Positions 12,227 to 22,539 of a stretch of 64,000 nt of DNA are shown here, piece by piece. The notes below the pieces were generated by a model. That model was given only the letters and a program-made list of their open reading frames with translations, did not search any database and was not told the DNA's origin. Position 1 is the stretch's first letter. The number at the start of each line of letters is the position of its first letter. Position numbers and translations under genes: made by a program. The stretch comes from Arthrinium phaeospermum (lineage: Eukaryota > Ascomycota > Sordariomycetes > Amphisphaeriales > Apiosporaceae): assembly GCA_006503535.1 (NCBI GenBank), contig QYRS01000004.1:1798001-1862000 (forward strand), in the 5' to 3' direction.

Positions 12227-13186
12227 TCAGCCACGTACATCCACCACCCCAAACCGCGCCCGCCTAAACCGACACATATCCCGAATCTCCTCTTCGCCCC
12301 CAAACAGCACACTGACAAAGACGCGGTCCTCGCCGCCAAAGTCCGGCTCCGAGTGCACGGGCGAGTCGTCCTGGCCCCACGAGAACCGGATCACCTGCCC
12401 GCGCTGCACCGTGTACTCCTCGCACCCCTTCGTTGCCTCGGCGAGCTCCGCCCGCGATCTTGACGCATCATCAGGCCCCCCGCGGCTCTGCACGTCGGCG
12501 GCGAGGGCTTCATCCACCACTGCGCTGGGAACCAAGACGCGCGTTGCGGGGCCCAGCAGCGTGACGGCGTACTTGGAATGCGGTTGCTGTCGTCGTTGTC
12601 CCCCCTGACCGGATGGCGGCACTTCTTCCTCACCTGGGCAGGAGCAAGAACATGCAAACATGCGCCCGTCGCGGTGCCAGCGCGGCACCTCGTACTCCCT
12701 CGTGGGCTTGAACATGCGCACGGTGAGCCAGCAGGCCTGGGCTAGCTGTGGCCTGTCCTGAAGCGCGGCCTCGGCAATACAGTCCTGCTGGGCGTGGTCG
12801 AGGAAGCGGCCGAGGACGGCGGCGAGACGGTCGGCGTCGCCGTCTGAGTTGGAGGCTATACACGACGCCGCGGACGCCGAAAGGCTGGCGGCGTCGAAGG
12901 GGCCGTAGAAGCTGTAGGTTTTCTCCTGGGCGATGTGGGTCAGCAGAGCTGCTGGTGTTGTCTGCTGCTCGGCGGTACCGGTGGTGTTGGGAGGTGATGG
13001 CAGTAGCTCGGAGGGGAATATGACGAGGGGGGCTGGTCTTGTGGGCATCGTGGTGGTGATGGTGGTGCTTTGTACATGATCCATATTCCTCGGCAGTCGG
13101 TCTTCGTCCATAATCTTACCCTTGGAGAATGAATATATAGCAGCATCCGTCTTCGGAGAGCTGACGACTGCTAGTCCTACAACCAT
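12227..13186 (-). CDS. Uncharacterised fungal protein, possible 2OG-Fe(II) oxygenase-like fold
   Basis: Single open frame of 319 aa starting at a true ATG; internal Met residues at 26, 35 and 47 are equally possible starts because the first 75 residues are low-complexity. The C-terminal half carries a WHRDGRMF motif (H171, D173), a VTLLGPATRVL strand, and then GQVIRFSWGQDDSPVHSEP with H278, followed by DRVFVSVLFGG with R288. An H-x-D, a distal His and an Arg about ten residues later, each on predicted beta strands, is the layout of double-stranded beta-helix Fe(II)/2-oxoglutarate oxygenases. I do not recognise a named family and the catalytic assignment is inference. A Cys-rich, Gly/Gln-rich insertion (about 178-203) interrupts the core. 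It shares a divergent orientation with nothing nearby; the upstream neighbour at 13437 is on the same strand. Confidence 0.6.
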   Translation of the reverse strand: MVVGLAVVSSPKTDAAIYSFSKGKIMDEDRLPRNMDHVQSTTITTTMPTRPAPLVIFPSELLPSPPNTTGTAEQQTTPAALLTHIAQEKTYSFYGPFDAASLSASAASCIASNSDGDADRLAAVLGRFLDHAQQDCIAEAALQDRPQLAQACWLTVRMFKPTREYEVPRWHRDGRMFACSCSCPGEEEVPPSGQGGQRRQQPHSKYAVTLLGPATRVLVPSAVVDEALAADVQSRGGPDDASRSRAELAEATKGCEEYTVQRGQVIRFSWGQDDSPVHSEPDFGGEDRVFVSVLFGGEEEIRDMCRFRRARFGVVDVRG

Positions 13187-13436
13187 CAGATGTTACACAT
13201 ACGAGTTGGAGTGACGTCAAGTCTACCTGGTATGTGGAAGTTGATTGGTTATGATGTTACCTTTTGTACTGGGCAAGGCAGCAGCGACCCGGCTGGTCGG
13301 TCTCTCATTCGTGGAATTTGTTAGCTCACCACCAAGATTGACGATGAAGGTCTTGCGCATGAGTTGGGAACATGTACATTTCTTATCAATATATATACTA
13401 GTATCTCTCGGGGCCTGGCTTTACTACGGGTCCGAG

Positions 13437-15275
13437 CTACTGTCGTGACTCGACCTCAGTATCCTCGCCAGAAACCAAGATATGCCGGTCCTTGCTTGAA
13501 TCGTCCACCAATTTCAGCGACACCTCTTTGCCGCCAAGTACTTCGTACTTGACCTTGGCGGACCGCGCCAGCTTGCCTGACCCATTCGGCCCAGCCGCCT
13601 TCATCTGCTCGACGAGGTACTCGTCGCGCAGCCCCGTGACGGTGTCCGCCATCAGCTGGAGAGTGTTGACCTCCCTCCAGGTCCTCACGCTGTTGGTCCG
13701 GCGGCCGTGCACCAGGAGACCGAAAGGAATCAGCGCGGCCAGGAAGGCGCTGAGGAGCCCGCACAGCAGGAGGAGGGGGACGTAGGTCATCCGGTAGGCG
13801 TCGCGCGTGATGGTCGCTCGCACGGCATGGGTGGCAGCGCTTTCTCCGAGGCTGCTGCTCGCGTTGGTGTTGCGGGTCTCGTAGGCCAGGCGCTCGATCT
13901 CGCCCGCCGCGTACAGCAGGTTCGAGATGCTCTCGCGGTGGTCCAGGCAGATACGAACGCTGCAGTTGCCGCCGTACCCATGCGTTTCGGGATCTATTTG
14001 CACGGCTGTCTCCGCCAGGGCCGGACCGAGTCCGGGCTGGCCACCCATCGAGGCCGGGGATCGGTAGTTCAAGGCCAGTTGCCAGTCTCCAAGCAGCCAG
14101 TCCATGGGTTCCTGTTTCCCGGTCCAGGATATGTCCTCCTGCCGCCAGCTCAAATCGCGATTCCGGCTTAACCTCGTCACGCCAAACTCGCGCTGGAGAT
14201 TGCACCGGAAGCCCCAGCTGCTCATGACCCCTTTCGTGCCCTGGTACCCGTACCGGGTCATGTTTTGGGCAGCGTAGGTAATCGTACCATAGGGCGAGGG
14301 GACGGTGTCGTTTGACTGGTTGAAGCGCATCATGTGGAAAAAGTAGGTCTCGTTGTAGTTGTAGTTGAAGGCAAGCCAGCTTTCCAAGTCGGCCCACTCG
14401 TTGGTCACGGCGTCTACCTGGCCCGCGTACCAAGCCTGAAAGATGTCCTTGTCGTCGACGAGAGTGGAAGCCGTGACCTGGTTGTAAGTAAACTTGGTGA
14501 CGCCAACGTGGTCGTTTGGCGCAGCGTTGCAGTGTATCGAGATCCGGTACGCCGGCACGCCTTCGAGCCCGGTGATGTTGGGCGACAGCCGATCCAGCGA
14601 GGCTTTCGTCGCGTTCATGCCCACGTACGTGCCGTCGCTGCTCAGCTTTCCAGACGAGCCGGCAAAGGCAATGTCGGACAGCATGGAGGTGGCCTGGCTC
14701 ATGAAGCTGACACGCTGGGCCTGTGTGAAATTGTAGATGTGCATGGACCGGTCCTGCGCGGCTTCGCTGTCCCCCGACCCGATAAAAGAAGGCAGCCCCG
14801 TCACGAGCGCTCTTAGGGGCACCGGCGCGGACTCGACGTCGCTGACGGAATGGGCCTCGTACGCAATCACGTTGCTGAAGCACGTCTGCGCCACGGCCGA
14901 CAGGAAGACCAGCAGGCCGAGCAGAACCATTTTGGGCCGCCCGCTCCGCACCAGGCTCGTCAGCTTGACGGGGCTGTAGGAGCCGGTGTCGGTGTGGCTG
15001 GCCTCGACGAGGGCGGCGAGCGGCATCGCCGTCGTGGAGCCGTCGTTCAGGACCGTGACGCGGGTGACGGAGAACCAGTACCAGTTCACGGCGACCAGGA
15101 CCAACGGGGCGATCAGCGCGCTGCAGACGAAGTCGATGGCCTTGGCTTGGACCAGGCTCAGGCGGCCCCCCAGCGGCTGGGAGTCGAGGCCATAGTTGTG
15201 GCTGATGACGGAGCCGGTCCGGGTAGCCCATATGATGAGCCCGATAGACGGTATCAGCACCAACAGCGTCGTCAC
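13437..15275 (-). CDS. Large fungal multi-pass membrane protein, N-terminus unresolved
   Basis: The open frame encodes at least 612 aa. Hydrophobic segments lie near the N-terminus (TLLVLIPSIGLIIW), around residues 48-68, around 116-136 and near 515-540. Between the third and fourth is a long, N-glycosylation-rich extracytoplasmic region with several cysteines. This arrangement is common among uncharacterised ascomycete membrane proteins; I assign no function. The frame has no ATG at its 5' end: position 15275 is GTG, and the frame stays open upstream to a stop near 15449 without an in-frame ATG. That extension (KWTPREIKPRPPTPAQSYYY) looks like genuine coding sequence leading into the first membrane helix. 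A short upstream exon carrying the start is therefore likely. The first in-frame ATG lies about 84 codons in and would delete the first two helices. Confidence 0.65.
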   Translation of the reverse strand: MTTLLVLIPSIGLIIWATRTGSVISHNYGLDSQPLGGRLSLVQAKAIDFVCSALIAPLVLVAVNWYWFSVTRVTVLNDGSTTAMPLAALVEASHTDTGSYSPVKLTSLVRSGRPKMVLLGLLVFLSAVAQTCFSNVIAYEAHSVSDVESAPVPLRALVTGLPSFIGSGDSEAAQDRSMHIYNFTQAQRVSFMSQATSMLSDIAFAGSSGKLSSDGTYVGMNATKASLDRLSPNITGLEGVPAYRISIHCNAAPNDHVGVTKFTYNQVTASTLVDDKDIFQAWYAGQVDAVTNEWADLESWLAFNYNYNETYFFHMMRFNQSNDTVPSPYGTITYAAQNMTRYGYQGTKGVMSSWGFRCNLQREFGVTRLSRNRDLSWRQEDISWTGKQEPMDWLLGDWQLALNYRSPASMGGQPGLGPALAETAVQIDPETHGYGGNCSVRICLDHRESISNLLYAAGEIERLAYETRNTNASSSLGESAATHAVRATITRDAYRMTYVPLLLLCGLLSAFLAALIPFGLLVHGRRTNSVRTWREVNTLQLMADTVTGLRDEYLVEQMKAAGPNGSGKLARSAKVKYEVLGGKEVSLKLVDDSSKDRHILVSGEDTEVESRQ

Positions 15276-16059
15276 TACGGCGTAGTAGTATGATTGAGCC
15301 GGGGTCGGCGGCCTGGGCTTGATCTCACGGGGCGTCCATTTGGTACCTCGACTCCCTCGAGTAGGGAGTCTGCCACAGAAAGCCGCCGTTGCTGAATTGA
15401 ATACATTAATTATCTGCGCCTTGCTGGAAAAGGTCGAAGGGCATATTTTCTATAGTTTCACAAACGGTGTGTAACTTAGGCATGGCCCTCTCTTATAGTG
15501 CTGACGGCTTCGAATCAGGCTGTAGGGGGCAGTCTGCCAGGGTTCTATAAATAATACTTAGTTTAACTCGATTATGGTTAGTGCTGACTGGTGCAGGCAA
15601 AGCTGAGGGGGCTGAATAGCACGCCAAACCACATCTATAAGCTGTGGTCCGACCTGATCGTACGTTATTTTTCTTTCCTTATTTGTTTGAAAGTTGAAAT
15701 TTCCCGAGGGGTCATGCAATTTACAAATTGGTCGACGAGGCATAACCCCTCAGAAATGCAAGGTAGTGGACACTGTTCCAGGCTTATGTGGTAAACGCAG
15801 GCAGCTCACAAATTCCGCCATGGAGTAGGGTAAGTGTAAATATAGACTTGGGTCGGTATACACGATGCCACCAAGCTGGAGGTGACGAGGGCAGGTTCCT
15901 AGGTGACAAACACAAGTGATTAAGCCATAGCTTTATTCCGATCATGAGCAGTCTATCTGGTGGAGGTACTATTTGATGCAACCCCCTACTCAGTCATCAT
16001 CATCACTCACTTACTTCACTGAGAGAGTGAGTGAGAGCAAGTACACGATAAGTCCCAGC
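15276..16059. other. Intergenic region, probably holding the missing first exon of the membrane-protein gene
   Basis: The proximal part (15276-15448) is open in the frame of the membrane protein on the minus strand. Candidate minus-strand acceptors are present there, but I could not choose between them. The remainder probably includes the 3' UTR of the beta-flanking gene's neighbour and promoter sequence. A 61-codon minus-strand frame at 15558-15743 starts with ATG but does not splice cleanly to the main frame. Confidence 0.4.
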
Positions 16060-17262
16060 CTACATGAACTTCGAAGCCAGGGACAGCAGACCGCTGCCGC
16101 CGGAGGACGAGCCGCCGGCGTCTCCGCCCTTGCTCTTCATGTACATCTTGAGGGCCAGCTCGCCGGCCTGCATGATGGTGGACTCCTTGCTGGCGTCGCC
16201 CGAGACCTTGCCCTGCGAGGCCTTCTGGTCGAACAGCTGTATGATGCCAAGATCGAGAGTGTCAGTTTACTGTCTCATCAAGCTCACCCGTAAAGAACGA
16301 CCGAGGAATATGTGGGAAAAGGGGTGGCAATGCGTACCTTGCTGGCTTCGGCCATGGCCGTGCCGATGAAAGCGCTCTGGCTGTTGCCCTGCTGCGCACG
16401 GAGTAAGTATATGTGTTTCGATGATTCACGTCTCCCCAAGAATGGGACACGTAAAGTATGTGGGTGGGTAGTGATTGCTTACCTGCGAGTTACCACTGGC
16501 GCCGCCCGTGAACATCTTCAGCGCCTCCATGGCCGCAGCCGCGCCCAAACTCTGGTCATTGGCCTCGTCGGCTCCGCAGCCGTCTTCGTCGCCCTTGTAG
16601 TGCTTCTTGTGTTGCTTCACCGCATCTGTTTGGGAAGATTCGCATGGTTAGAATAACGAGGCATATATAGATAGGTAGGTTTTCTTCTTCTTCTTCATTT
16701 CTCTCTCATTCGGATGGGGGCACCACCGGAACTGACGTACCGTCTTCGTCGACCTCTTGGTCCGCCAAGCTCTGCCTCTTCTGCTTCAGAGCGCCGAGCA
16801 GGGTGGAAAAGAGACTCGGGTCGGTCGACTCGCCGGCGCCCCGGGTCGCGTGCTCGGCGGCGCCGGAGAAGTCGTCATCATCGGCGCCGTAGCCGCCGGC
16901 GGGGTAGGAGCCTCCGTGTGTCACTACGCCAAAAAGGTTGGGGTATCCCCCCCGCGCGTTAGTCAGAAATTTCTTGGACTACCTTATGTGTACTTGGCTA
17001 CTGGTGCCGGTCGGGAGTTACTGTCTCGGGAAGATAAGGTAGGTACATACTGTTTCCGCCGATATCTGTGTAAGTCGGGCGCGTTGCCAAGTGTCAGTAG
17101 TCCGTTCTCTGGAGGGCTTGTCTGTGCCGTGTTTGCCGTGTGATTTTAAGGGGGTTCCGGAAGGACTAGGCAATGCGGGGGTTTTGCCTGCTGCTGCTGC
17201 TGCTGCTGCTGTAACTCACCTTGGCGTCTCTCACCACCGTTGTCTCCACCGGAATAGGACAT
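16060..17262 (-). CDS. Beta-flanking-type protein (fungal DUF7721-like)
   Basis: Five-exon model on the minus strand: 17262-17220, 16923-16741, 16625-16483, 16391-16338 and 16236-16060, summing to 600 nt and 199 aa. All introns have GT..AG ends; intron 1 (296 bp) carries a GACTAAC branch site. The product begins MSYSGGDNGG, then has DDDFSGAAEHAT, DAVKQHKKHYKGD, AAAAMEALKMFTGG, SAFIGTAMAEASKLFDQ and ALKMYMKS, and ends LLSLASKFM. These are the recurrent blocks of the small fungal proteins annotated as beta-flanking protein; the molecular role is unknown to me. It has no signal peptide or membrane segment, and its Gly-rich ends and Ala-rich helices suggest a soluble cytoplasmic protein. Intron 1 begins GTGAGTTA followed directly by a run of CAG triplets, discussed separately. 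The family call is firm; the start exon is moderately sure. Confidence 0.85.
17187..17213 (-). repeat. (CAG)n microsatellite inside intron 1 of the beta-flanking gene
   Basis: About eight CAG triplets (CTG on the plus strand) lie immediately downstream of the 5' splice site of intron 1. Reading through the splice site would add a Gln run and then reach a stop. Each CAG is also a potential 3' splice signal, though too close to the donor to be used with it. Confidence 0.85.
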
Positions 17263-18174
17263 TTTGATTGAATATAAGGGTGATATGTACTGGCGTTTTC
17301 TTTTGTTGCTGGAATGTGTAAGATGGTCAACGAGAAGCGATCTTTTGACTGTGAATGACTGAAGCAGAAGATGATGTGTTGTTTGTTGCTGCGCTGGCAA
17401 GTTACGATACTCTGGACCCCCTGTGCGTCATGGGCCCCGCACGGCGGAGATGAAACAGCATTGAAGCAGATATCCCTGTCCGCATGGAAATGGTGAATGG
17501 CCTTCCCTCCTTCTGGAACAGCGACCACTGACCAGCGCATGTGGGCTGTTTGCGGGAGCAATTTAGACTAAACCAACATAACTCTAAAGGCGATAACCTT
17601 GAAGAAAGTATGCTTTAAATCCGTTAAGCATATTGCCTCTTCACCCGTACCAAGGGCTGGCCTCAACCTGCAAACTACGGCCATGCTGCCTCCAAAACAT
17701 TGATAACAAGCGCCGAATCAGTCTCAGTGACGCTCAAGTCATCTGATCTCATACGACTGACCAGACCAAACTGAACATGACCCAAGCTTGAATCCATAGC
17801 CCGCGTATATATGTCATGCATCATCATGATCCACTAACAGGTCGGGACTCCAAGTATATGTGTATAACATCGATTTGAGCGTGTGCTGTGTCCCGCTTTC
17901 GGATACAGCAGCACTCGCTTGTAGCAGAGTCTTGTAAATAGTGGTATAATCAGGTTATTGTAGTTGTTTCCCTTCCTTCACAAAGCGTCCAACACGACCT
18001 GGCTTGGCTTGGGTTGGGGTCGCGCTCGACACTTTCCGCTTCCATCTTGGCCTCAGTCGTAGCCTTGCAACACCGAATGACGGCCATGGATCCTGTGGCC
18101 AAGGTATCTCTTCTGTCCCTCTGTCCCTCCGTCCCTCTCCATGTTGCTCGCGTATACATCACATCGTCGTACGC
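17263..18174. other. Intergenic region
   Basis: This is upstream of the beta-flanking gene and downstream of the small secreted-protein gene, both on the minus strand. It should hold the promoter of the former and the 3' UTR of the latter. I see no coding evidence. Confidence 0.5.
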
Positions 18175-18699
18175 TTACTCCATCGTCATAAAAACAATAC
18201 CCATGAATAGGGAGAGAACTGCAACGATAACCAGGGTGGAAATGCCGTCCACGCCAATACCGGGGGCCTCAGCAATGGTGAAATCGGCCACGATACCCTG
18301 GGTGAAGTTGGCTTCGGCGCCGGCCAGAGCGATGGCGGTGGCGTTGCCGCATTGCTGGTTGAGGGTCTTGTCGAGCGTCAGGGGCGCCAGGAGAGGGGCG
18401 GCTTGATCGACTATGCCGGACATCTGGTCGGTGCCGAAGGGGCCGGAGCGCAAGAAGGCGGCGCGGTAGGTTGAGTTCTTGCCGATGACGGTCATGTTGG
18501 CTATCCGCGAGTATTCTGCGCACGAGACGACAGTGGGCACCGAGCCGCCTGCTTGGCCACCGGCAGGGGCAGCGCCACCGCCGCCGCCGGGTGCTTGTCG
18601 TGCAGCAAGCCCATCCACAACATCCACCGACTCGGCCGCGACTTGCAGACTCAGAAGCGAGAGCAGGAGGTAGAACAGGGTGACGGGTGTGAAAGCCAT
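18175..18699 (-). CDS. Small secreted protein with C-terminal hydrophobic anchor
   Basis: Single exon of 174 aa from the ATG at 18699. The frame stays open far upstream, but this ATG is chosen because it starts a clean signal peptide (MAFTPVTLFYLLLSLLSLQVAA). The mature part has a short Gly/Pro/Ala-rich stretch, then a conserved-looking domain with two cysteines (VSCAEYSRIANMTV and NQQCGNATAIALAGAE) and four N-glycosylation sequons. It ends in a hydrophobic segment (STLVIVAVLSLFMGIVFM) only two residues from the C-terminus, consistent with a GPI-attachment signal or a tail anchor. I know of no function for it. It is most likely a cell-surface or secretory-pathway protein. Confidence 0.7.
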   Translation of the reverse strand: MAFTPVTLFYLLLSLLSLQVAAESVDVVDGLAARQAPGGGGGAAPAGGQAGGSVPTVVSCAEYSRIANMTVIGKNSTYRAAFLRSGPFGTDQMSGIVDQAAPLLAPLTLDKTLNQQCGNATAIALAGAEANFTQGIVADFTIAEAPGIGVDGISTLVIVAVLSLFMGIVFMTME

Positions 18700-20724
18700 T
18701 GCGTTGGCGATATTGCTTTCCTGCCTTTTCGGTCTGGGTGGGGATGAAGTCTGACGATAGATGATGATACCGAATTTATAAAATCTTTCGAACTCGTGCT
18801 TATAGCCGCCGTGGATGCAAGAGGGGGCGTATACAAAAAGATTGATTGGCCAGCCAAGGAAATTAGAATAGATCACCAAATGATTAGTTGGCAGTAGTGG
18901 AAAACTCCGCAATCGACTCAGTCGTATCGGTAGGAGGTAAAAAAAAGAAAGGAATAAGGAAGAGGCCAAACTTGAGCGAGTGAACCGTATTGCTGATAGC
19001 AGGGAGAGAGGGAGGAGGAGGGAAGAAGAAGAGAGAAGAGGGAGAAAAGTAAGAGTTTCACGATGATCCGGCGCCCATGGAGCGAACATACGACTAGCAT
19101 GGCACAGAGAACGGCGATAGACGGTGAACGGGGCAGTGTGTGTCTGCAGCGCGCCCGGCAAGCCCAAATCCCAGAGAGCACTTGGAGCACGGCCCCGCTG
19201 GGAGTGCTGGGGGCGGGCGAGAGGCGAGACGGAATTTGGGAAGCTGGCTCAAACATGGCCTGTCCAGAGTGGTATCGAATCACGCTGGCTGCCAAGTCTC
19301 GGCCTGGTGGATGGCTCGAAATGGGCACTCGCCATGATGTTTTCGGGTTGTCGAAGTGCCGTCTGAAGCATCGATCAGGCACGGCGGTTGACAGGGGTGC
19401 TTGCTTTTACTGAGATCCCGGCCTGCCATTGGCCGGGCCAGTGCTGTTGCTGGGGCCCCTGACCCCGTCCTAGTCGTCTCGACGCTTGGCTTGTGTCAAA
19501 AAAGCCTATCAAGCCCCGGCGCGTTATTGCCGGGCCCATCCCAACTTAAGCCCCAAGTGCATCTGAAGTCCCAACTGGCTGTTAGCTCTCTTGCTTGTTC
19601 TTTGCAAAAACCACACATCTGTTGCCGCGATCGCATCTGGGTCTATTTCTGGTCAGTGTCAAATGATACAGAAAGAAACCGGGCCCTCCAAAGATGAGAT
19701 GAAGTGCGCGATGCGGAGATATAAGCTTATGCGGGAAGTCGGGGACATTGTTTCGGACAGTCAAAAGACAGACAGCTCCCAAGAGTCGGCCAGAAGCCAT
19801 CAATGGGCACCAGAAGTAGCAGTCCCGTCCCTGATCAACATACCCATCTCCCCTTGTGGCCGGCTGACTTGACAACGCAGTTTCAGCACTTTTGTCAGAT
19901 GTTTGCGCAAGGCTTGGTTCAATCAGCCCTTCCTTCAAGACCTTCATCGATGTAACGATTGGCAATCATCGAATCGGCCAAGTCAGCTGGTGGTGGTGAC
20001 TTGGCGTCGGGAAGCGGCGACTCGAGAGTAAAAGGTTGGGCATGTCATGTTCCTTTCTGCAACGGAAAATAACCTTACCTTCGGAAGCTGCAGTGCATCG
20101 GTTGGGTGTGAGGATGCAATGTGACCCGACCCTGCCGCCAGCAGCACCGGCGAATGATTGGTCCGACTGACTCGCTGCCGTAGTTGATTGGAGTGGTCTT
20201 AAAATAGAGTAACATCAAATCGTGCCATGCAGTTAGTTAACCAACACCACCTTCTCCTTTTTGTCTGCAAACCGCCTTCTTACTGGCGCGCGTGGGCGAA
20301 GGGATTGATGGGCGGCTACAGATAAGTACCAGGCAAACCAGAGAGAGAGCTCGAGGTGGAGCAAACGAGCATCTCAGCATCTCTTTTCGAACAAGAGTGA
20401 CGGTCTTCTAGAACGATGCGGGCATGCAGGTTGGCAGGCCAAATCCCGATCCCAACTCCAATCCCAATTCTGCACCTTTGTTCAACCTCGGCACTCTGCT
20501 TACCCCAACTCACCGGCCGCATCTCCCCGCATGTCCAACCACACAACTGGGACGTCAACTAAGCAGACATGCCTCTACTGGGCCATCTACGTAGCCGCGA
20601 ATCTGAGTATATGGCGTTACCAGTGCCGACCGTAGACAATCAAAATAAGAATAAGAGTCAACCCCTGAAGCTATCATAAGGAGTACCGAAGAGTACCTAC
20701 TTGCCCATCAAAAAGTTGCACAGC
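18700..20724. other. 2-kb divergent intergenic region
   Basis: It separates the secreted-protein gene (-) from the isomerase gene (+) and should hold both promoters. The minus-strand frame upstream of 18699 stays open for about 470 bp but has no ATG-led domain. It is pyrimidine-rich on that strand (AG-rich tract near 19005-19055), as in fungal leaders. No other coding or RNA gene is evident. Confidence 0.5.
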
Positions 20725-21735
20725 ATGACATCTCCAAGCCACCCGCTTTCCTACAATGACTACCCGCTCCCCCAGATCAAACTCTCCCACCACCCGGCCT
20801 TGTCCCCCGTGCCCACACCGGTGATCCTCGTAATCCTCAACCGGCCCGAGGCCAACAATGCCTTCACCGACACTATGGTGTCGTCGCTAGTGACCGCCTT
20901 CGACCTGCTGTCCACCGACCCCCGCGTCAAAGCCATCGTCTTTACGGGCGGCGACCCGCGGAACCGCATCTTCTGCCCGGGCATGGACCTCGACGGGGCG
21001 TCTCAGAGCACGGCGGCGACGACCGCTGCGACTTCCTCTTCTCCGCCTAGCCCAGAGCAGCTGGCGAGACAGCGCGAGGCGCACCGCGACGGCGGCGCCC
21101 AGGTCAGCCTGGCCATCCACCGCTGCCAGAAGCCCGTGGTGGCGGCGCTGAACGGGCACGCCGTGGGCGTCGGCATCACCATGACGCTGGCGTGCGCGGC
21201 GCGGCTCACGCACCGCGACGCCAAGATCGGCTTCGTCTTCGCGCGGCGCGGCATCAACATGGAGGGCTGCTCGTCCTTCTTCCTGCCGCGGCTACTGGGG
21301 CCCGGCCGGGCCCTCACCCTCGTCACCACGGGCGCGACCTACCCGGCCACGGACCCGGCCGTCCGCGACCTGTTCGCCGAGGTCCTCGACGAGCCCGGCG
21401 CGGTCCTGGCTCGCGCGCTGGGGCTGGCCGAGGAGATCGCCGCCAACACGAGCGCCGTCGCCACCAAGGCCATGCGCGACATGCTCTACCACGGCCCCGC
21501 GACGCCCGAGGAGGCCGAGCGTCTCGAGAGCCGCGTCTTTTTCGACTTGTTTCGCGGTGCCGACGCCCGCGAGGGCATCCGCTCCTTCCTTGAGAAGAGG
21601 GGGCCGCGGTTCGAGGCCAGATGGGAGACGGACAAGCCCGCCGTGTGGCCCTGGTGGGGGCAAAAGAAGACGGAAACGACGGAGGATGGTGGTGGCGGCG
21701 GTGGTGTGATGGGCTGGCTCAAGAGTAAACTATGA
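20725..21735 (+). CDS. Peroxisomal enoyl-CoA hydratase/isomerase (crotonase family, ECI2-like)
   Basis: Single exon, 336 aa from the ATG at 20725; a frame running 8 codons further upstream has only a TTG start. Crotonase features in order: VILVILNRPEANNAF strand, VKAIVFTGG, first oxyanion-hole loop FCPGMDLDGA, second loop ALNGHAVGVGITMTLACAAR, and INMEGCSSFFLPRLLGPGRA with E180. The xEGCSS motif is typical of peroxisomal delta3,delta2-enoyl-CoA isomerases, where the Glu shifts the double bond of unsaturated acyl-CoA. The protein ends in SKL, the canonical type 1 peroxisomal targeting signal, so it should act in peroxisomal beta-oxidation. A Ser/Thr/Ala-rich insertion (about residues 92-112) sits between the two oxyanion loops. 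The exact reaction could be hydratase rather than isomerase. Confidence 0.88.
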   Translation: MTSPSHPLSYNDYPLPQIKLSHHPALSPVPTPVILVILNRPEANNAFTDTMVSSLVTAFDLLSTDPRVKAIVFTGGDPRNRIFCPGMDLDGASQSTAATTAATSSSPPSPEQLARQREAHRDGGAQVSLAIHRCQKPVVAALNGHAVGVGITMTLACAARLTHRDAKIGFVFARRGINMEGCSSFFLPRLLGPGRALTLVTTGATYPATDPAVRDLFAEVLDEPGAVLARALGLAEEIAANTSAVATKAMRDMLYHGPATPEEAERLESRVFFDLFRGADAREGIRSFLEKRGPRFEARWETDKPAVWPWWGQKKTETTEDGGGGGGVMGWLKSKL

Positions 21736-22530
21736 GTTCTCTTCGGGTTTGCCCCTCTCCTGGTTCACTTTGATCGAAACCTATGGCCATAAAAGCTGAT
21801 GTTTGTGTTCTCCTATTTGGGGCAGGTTGTTCTTGTTTCCCCTTGTCTATGTAATTGTAAAAGGGGGTTTGGCGGAAAGGCTTACCTAGCTACTAGCTTG
21901 GGAATTTGAATAGCTGCTATGTATGTACGACTAGGTATGCAACAATCCGGCACAAAAGTGTTGCTGGGATCCAGTACTAGCTACCTCGCAACTCGTCCAC
22001 TTGGCTTCATCGATGCAGACGTGGAGATACGGTGAGATCATTACAATGCCGCCAGTAAAATAAGGTACGTAAATAAGAGTTCTACTCTGCTCTGATGGAC
22101 CTCACACTGGGCAGTTCTCCTATTCGGGCGACTCGCACAATTTACACCTGAAGGGTGCTTTGCCTCAAACGATATAGAGCATCATTGGAACCGTACGGGC
22201 TAGAAAACCCATGCCCTACTTTGAAACAGTAATTGCATAGGCTCGTGCCGGGTTGATAGCATCGGTGCTGAGGTTTCCACGTCTACAGTGGTATTATCGC
22301 TGTCCAACCACGTATTCATATCATGGGGGTGGCGGAACCTGGCCAGCTTGTGTCTGTGGTCCGCCAATGCCGCTTGTCGTCTGCAACCCGGAGTGTCGTT
22401 TGACTGATCGGTGCCCGGGGGTTTCCCACGTTGCTGTTCTTCGTTTCTCCGAGGTAGATAGAAAGAGGGAAAGAGAGAGAGAAGACCAGACGCCAAGCGC
22501 CGCCACATATGCCCTGCAACTTATCCAGGT
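21736..22530. other. Intergenic region 3' of the isomerase gene
   Basis: It holds the probable 3' UTR of the isomerase gene and then sequence running into the decayed receptor gene. A short GA-rich tract lies near 22463-22485. No intact coding region is visible. Confidence 0.4.
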
Positions 22531-22539
22531 GATGGAGTA

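Noticed and set aside
15558..15743. 61-codon minus-strand frame with a QLIDVVW motif seen in fungal membrane proteins
   Set aside because: It does not join to the 13437-15448 frame through any clean splice pair, and the large frame already has its own equivalent segment.
18700..19167. N-terminal extension of the small secreted protein (frame open to 19167)
   Set aside because: A signal peptide starts at 18699, so upstream residues would bury it; the extension has UTR-like composition.
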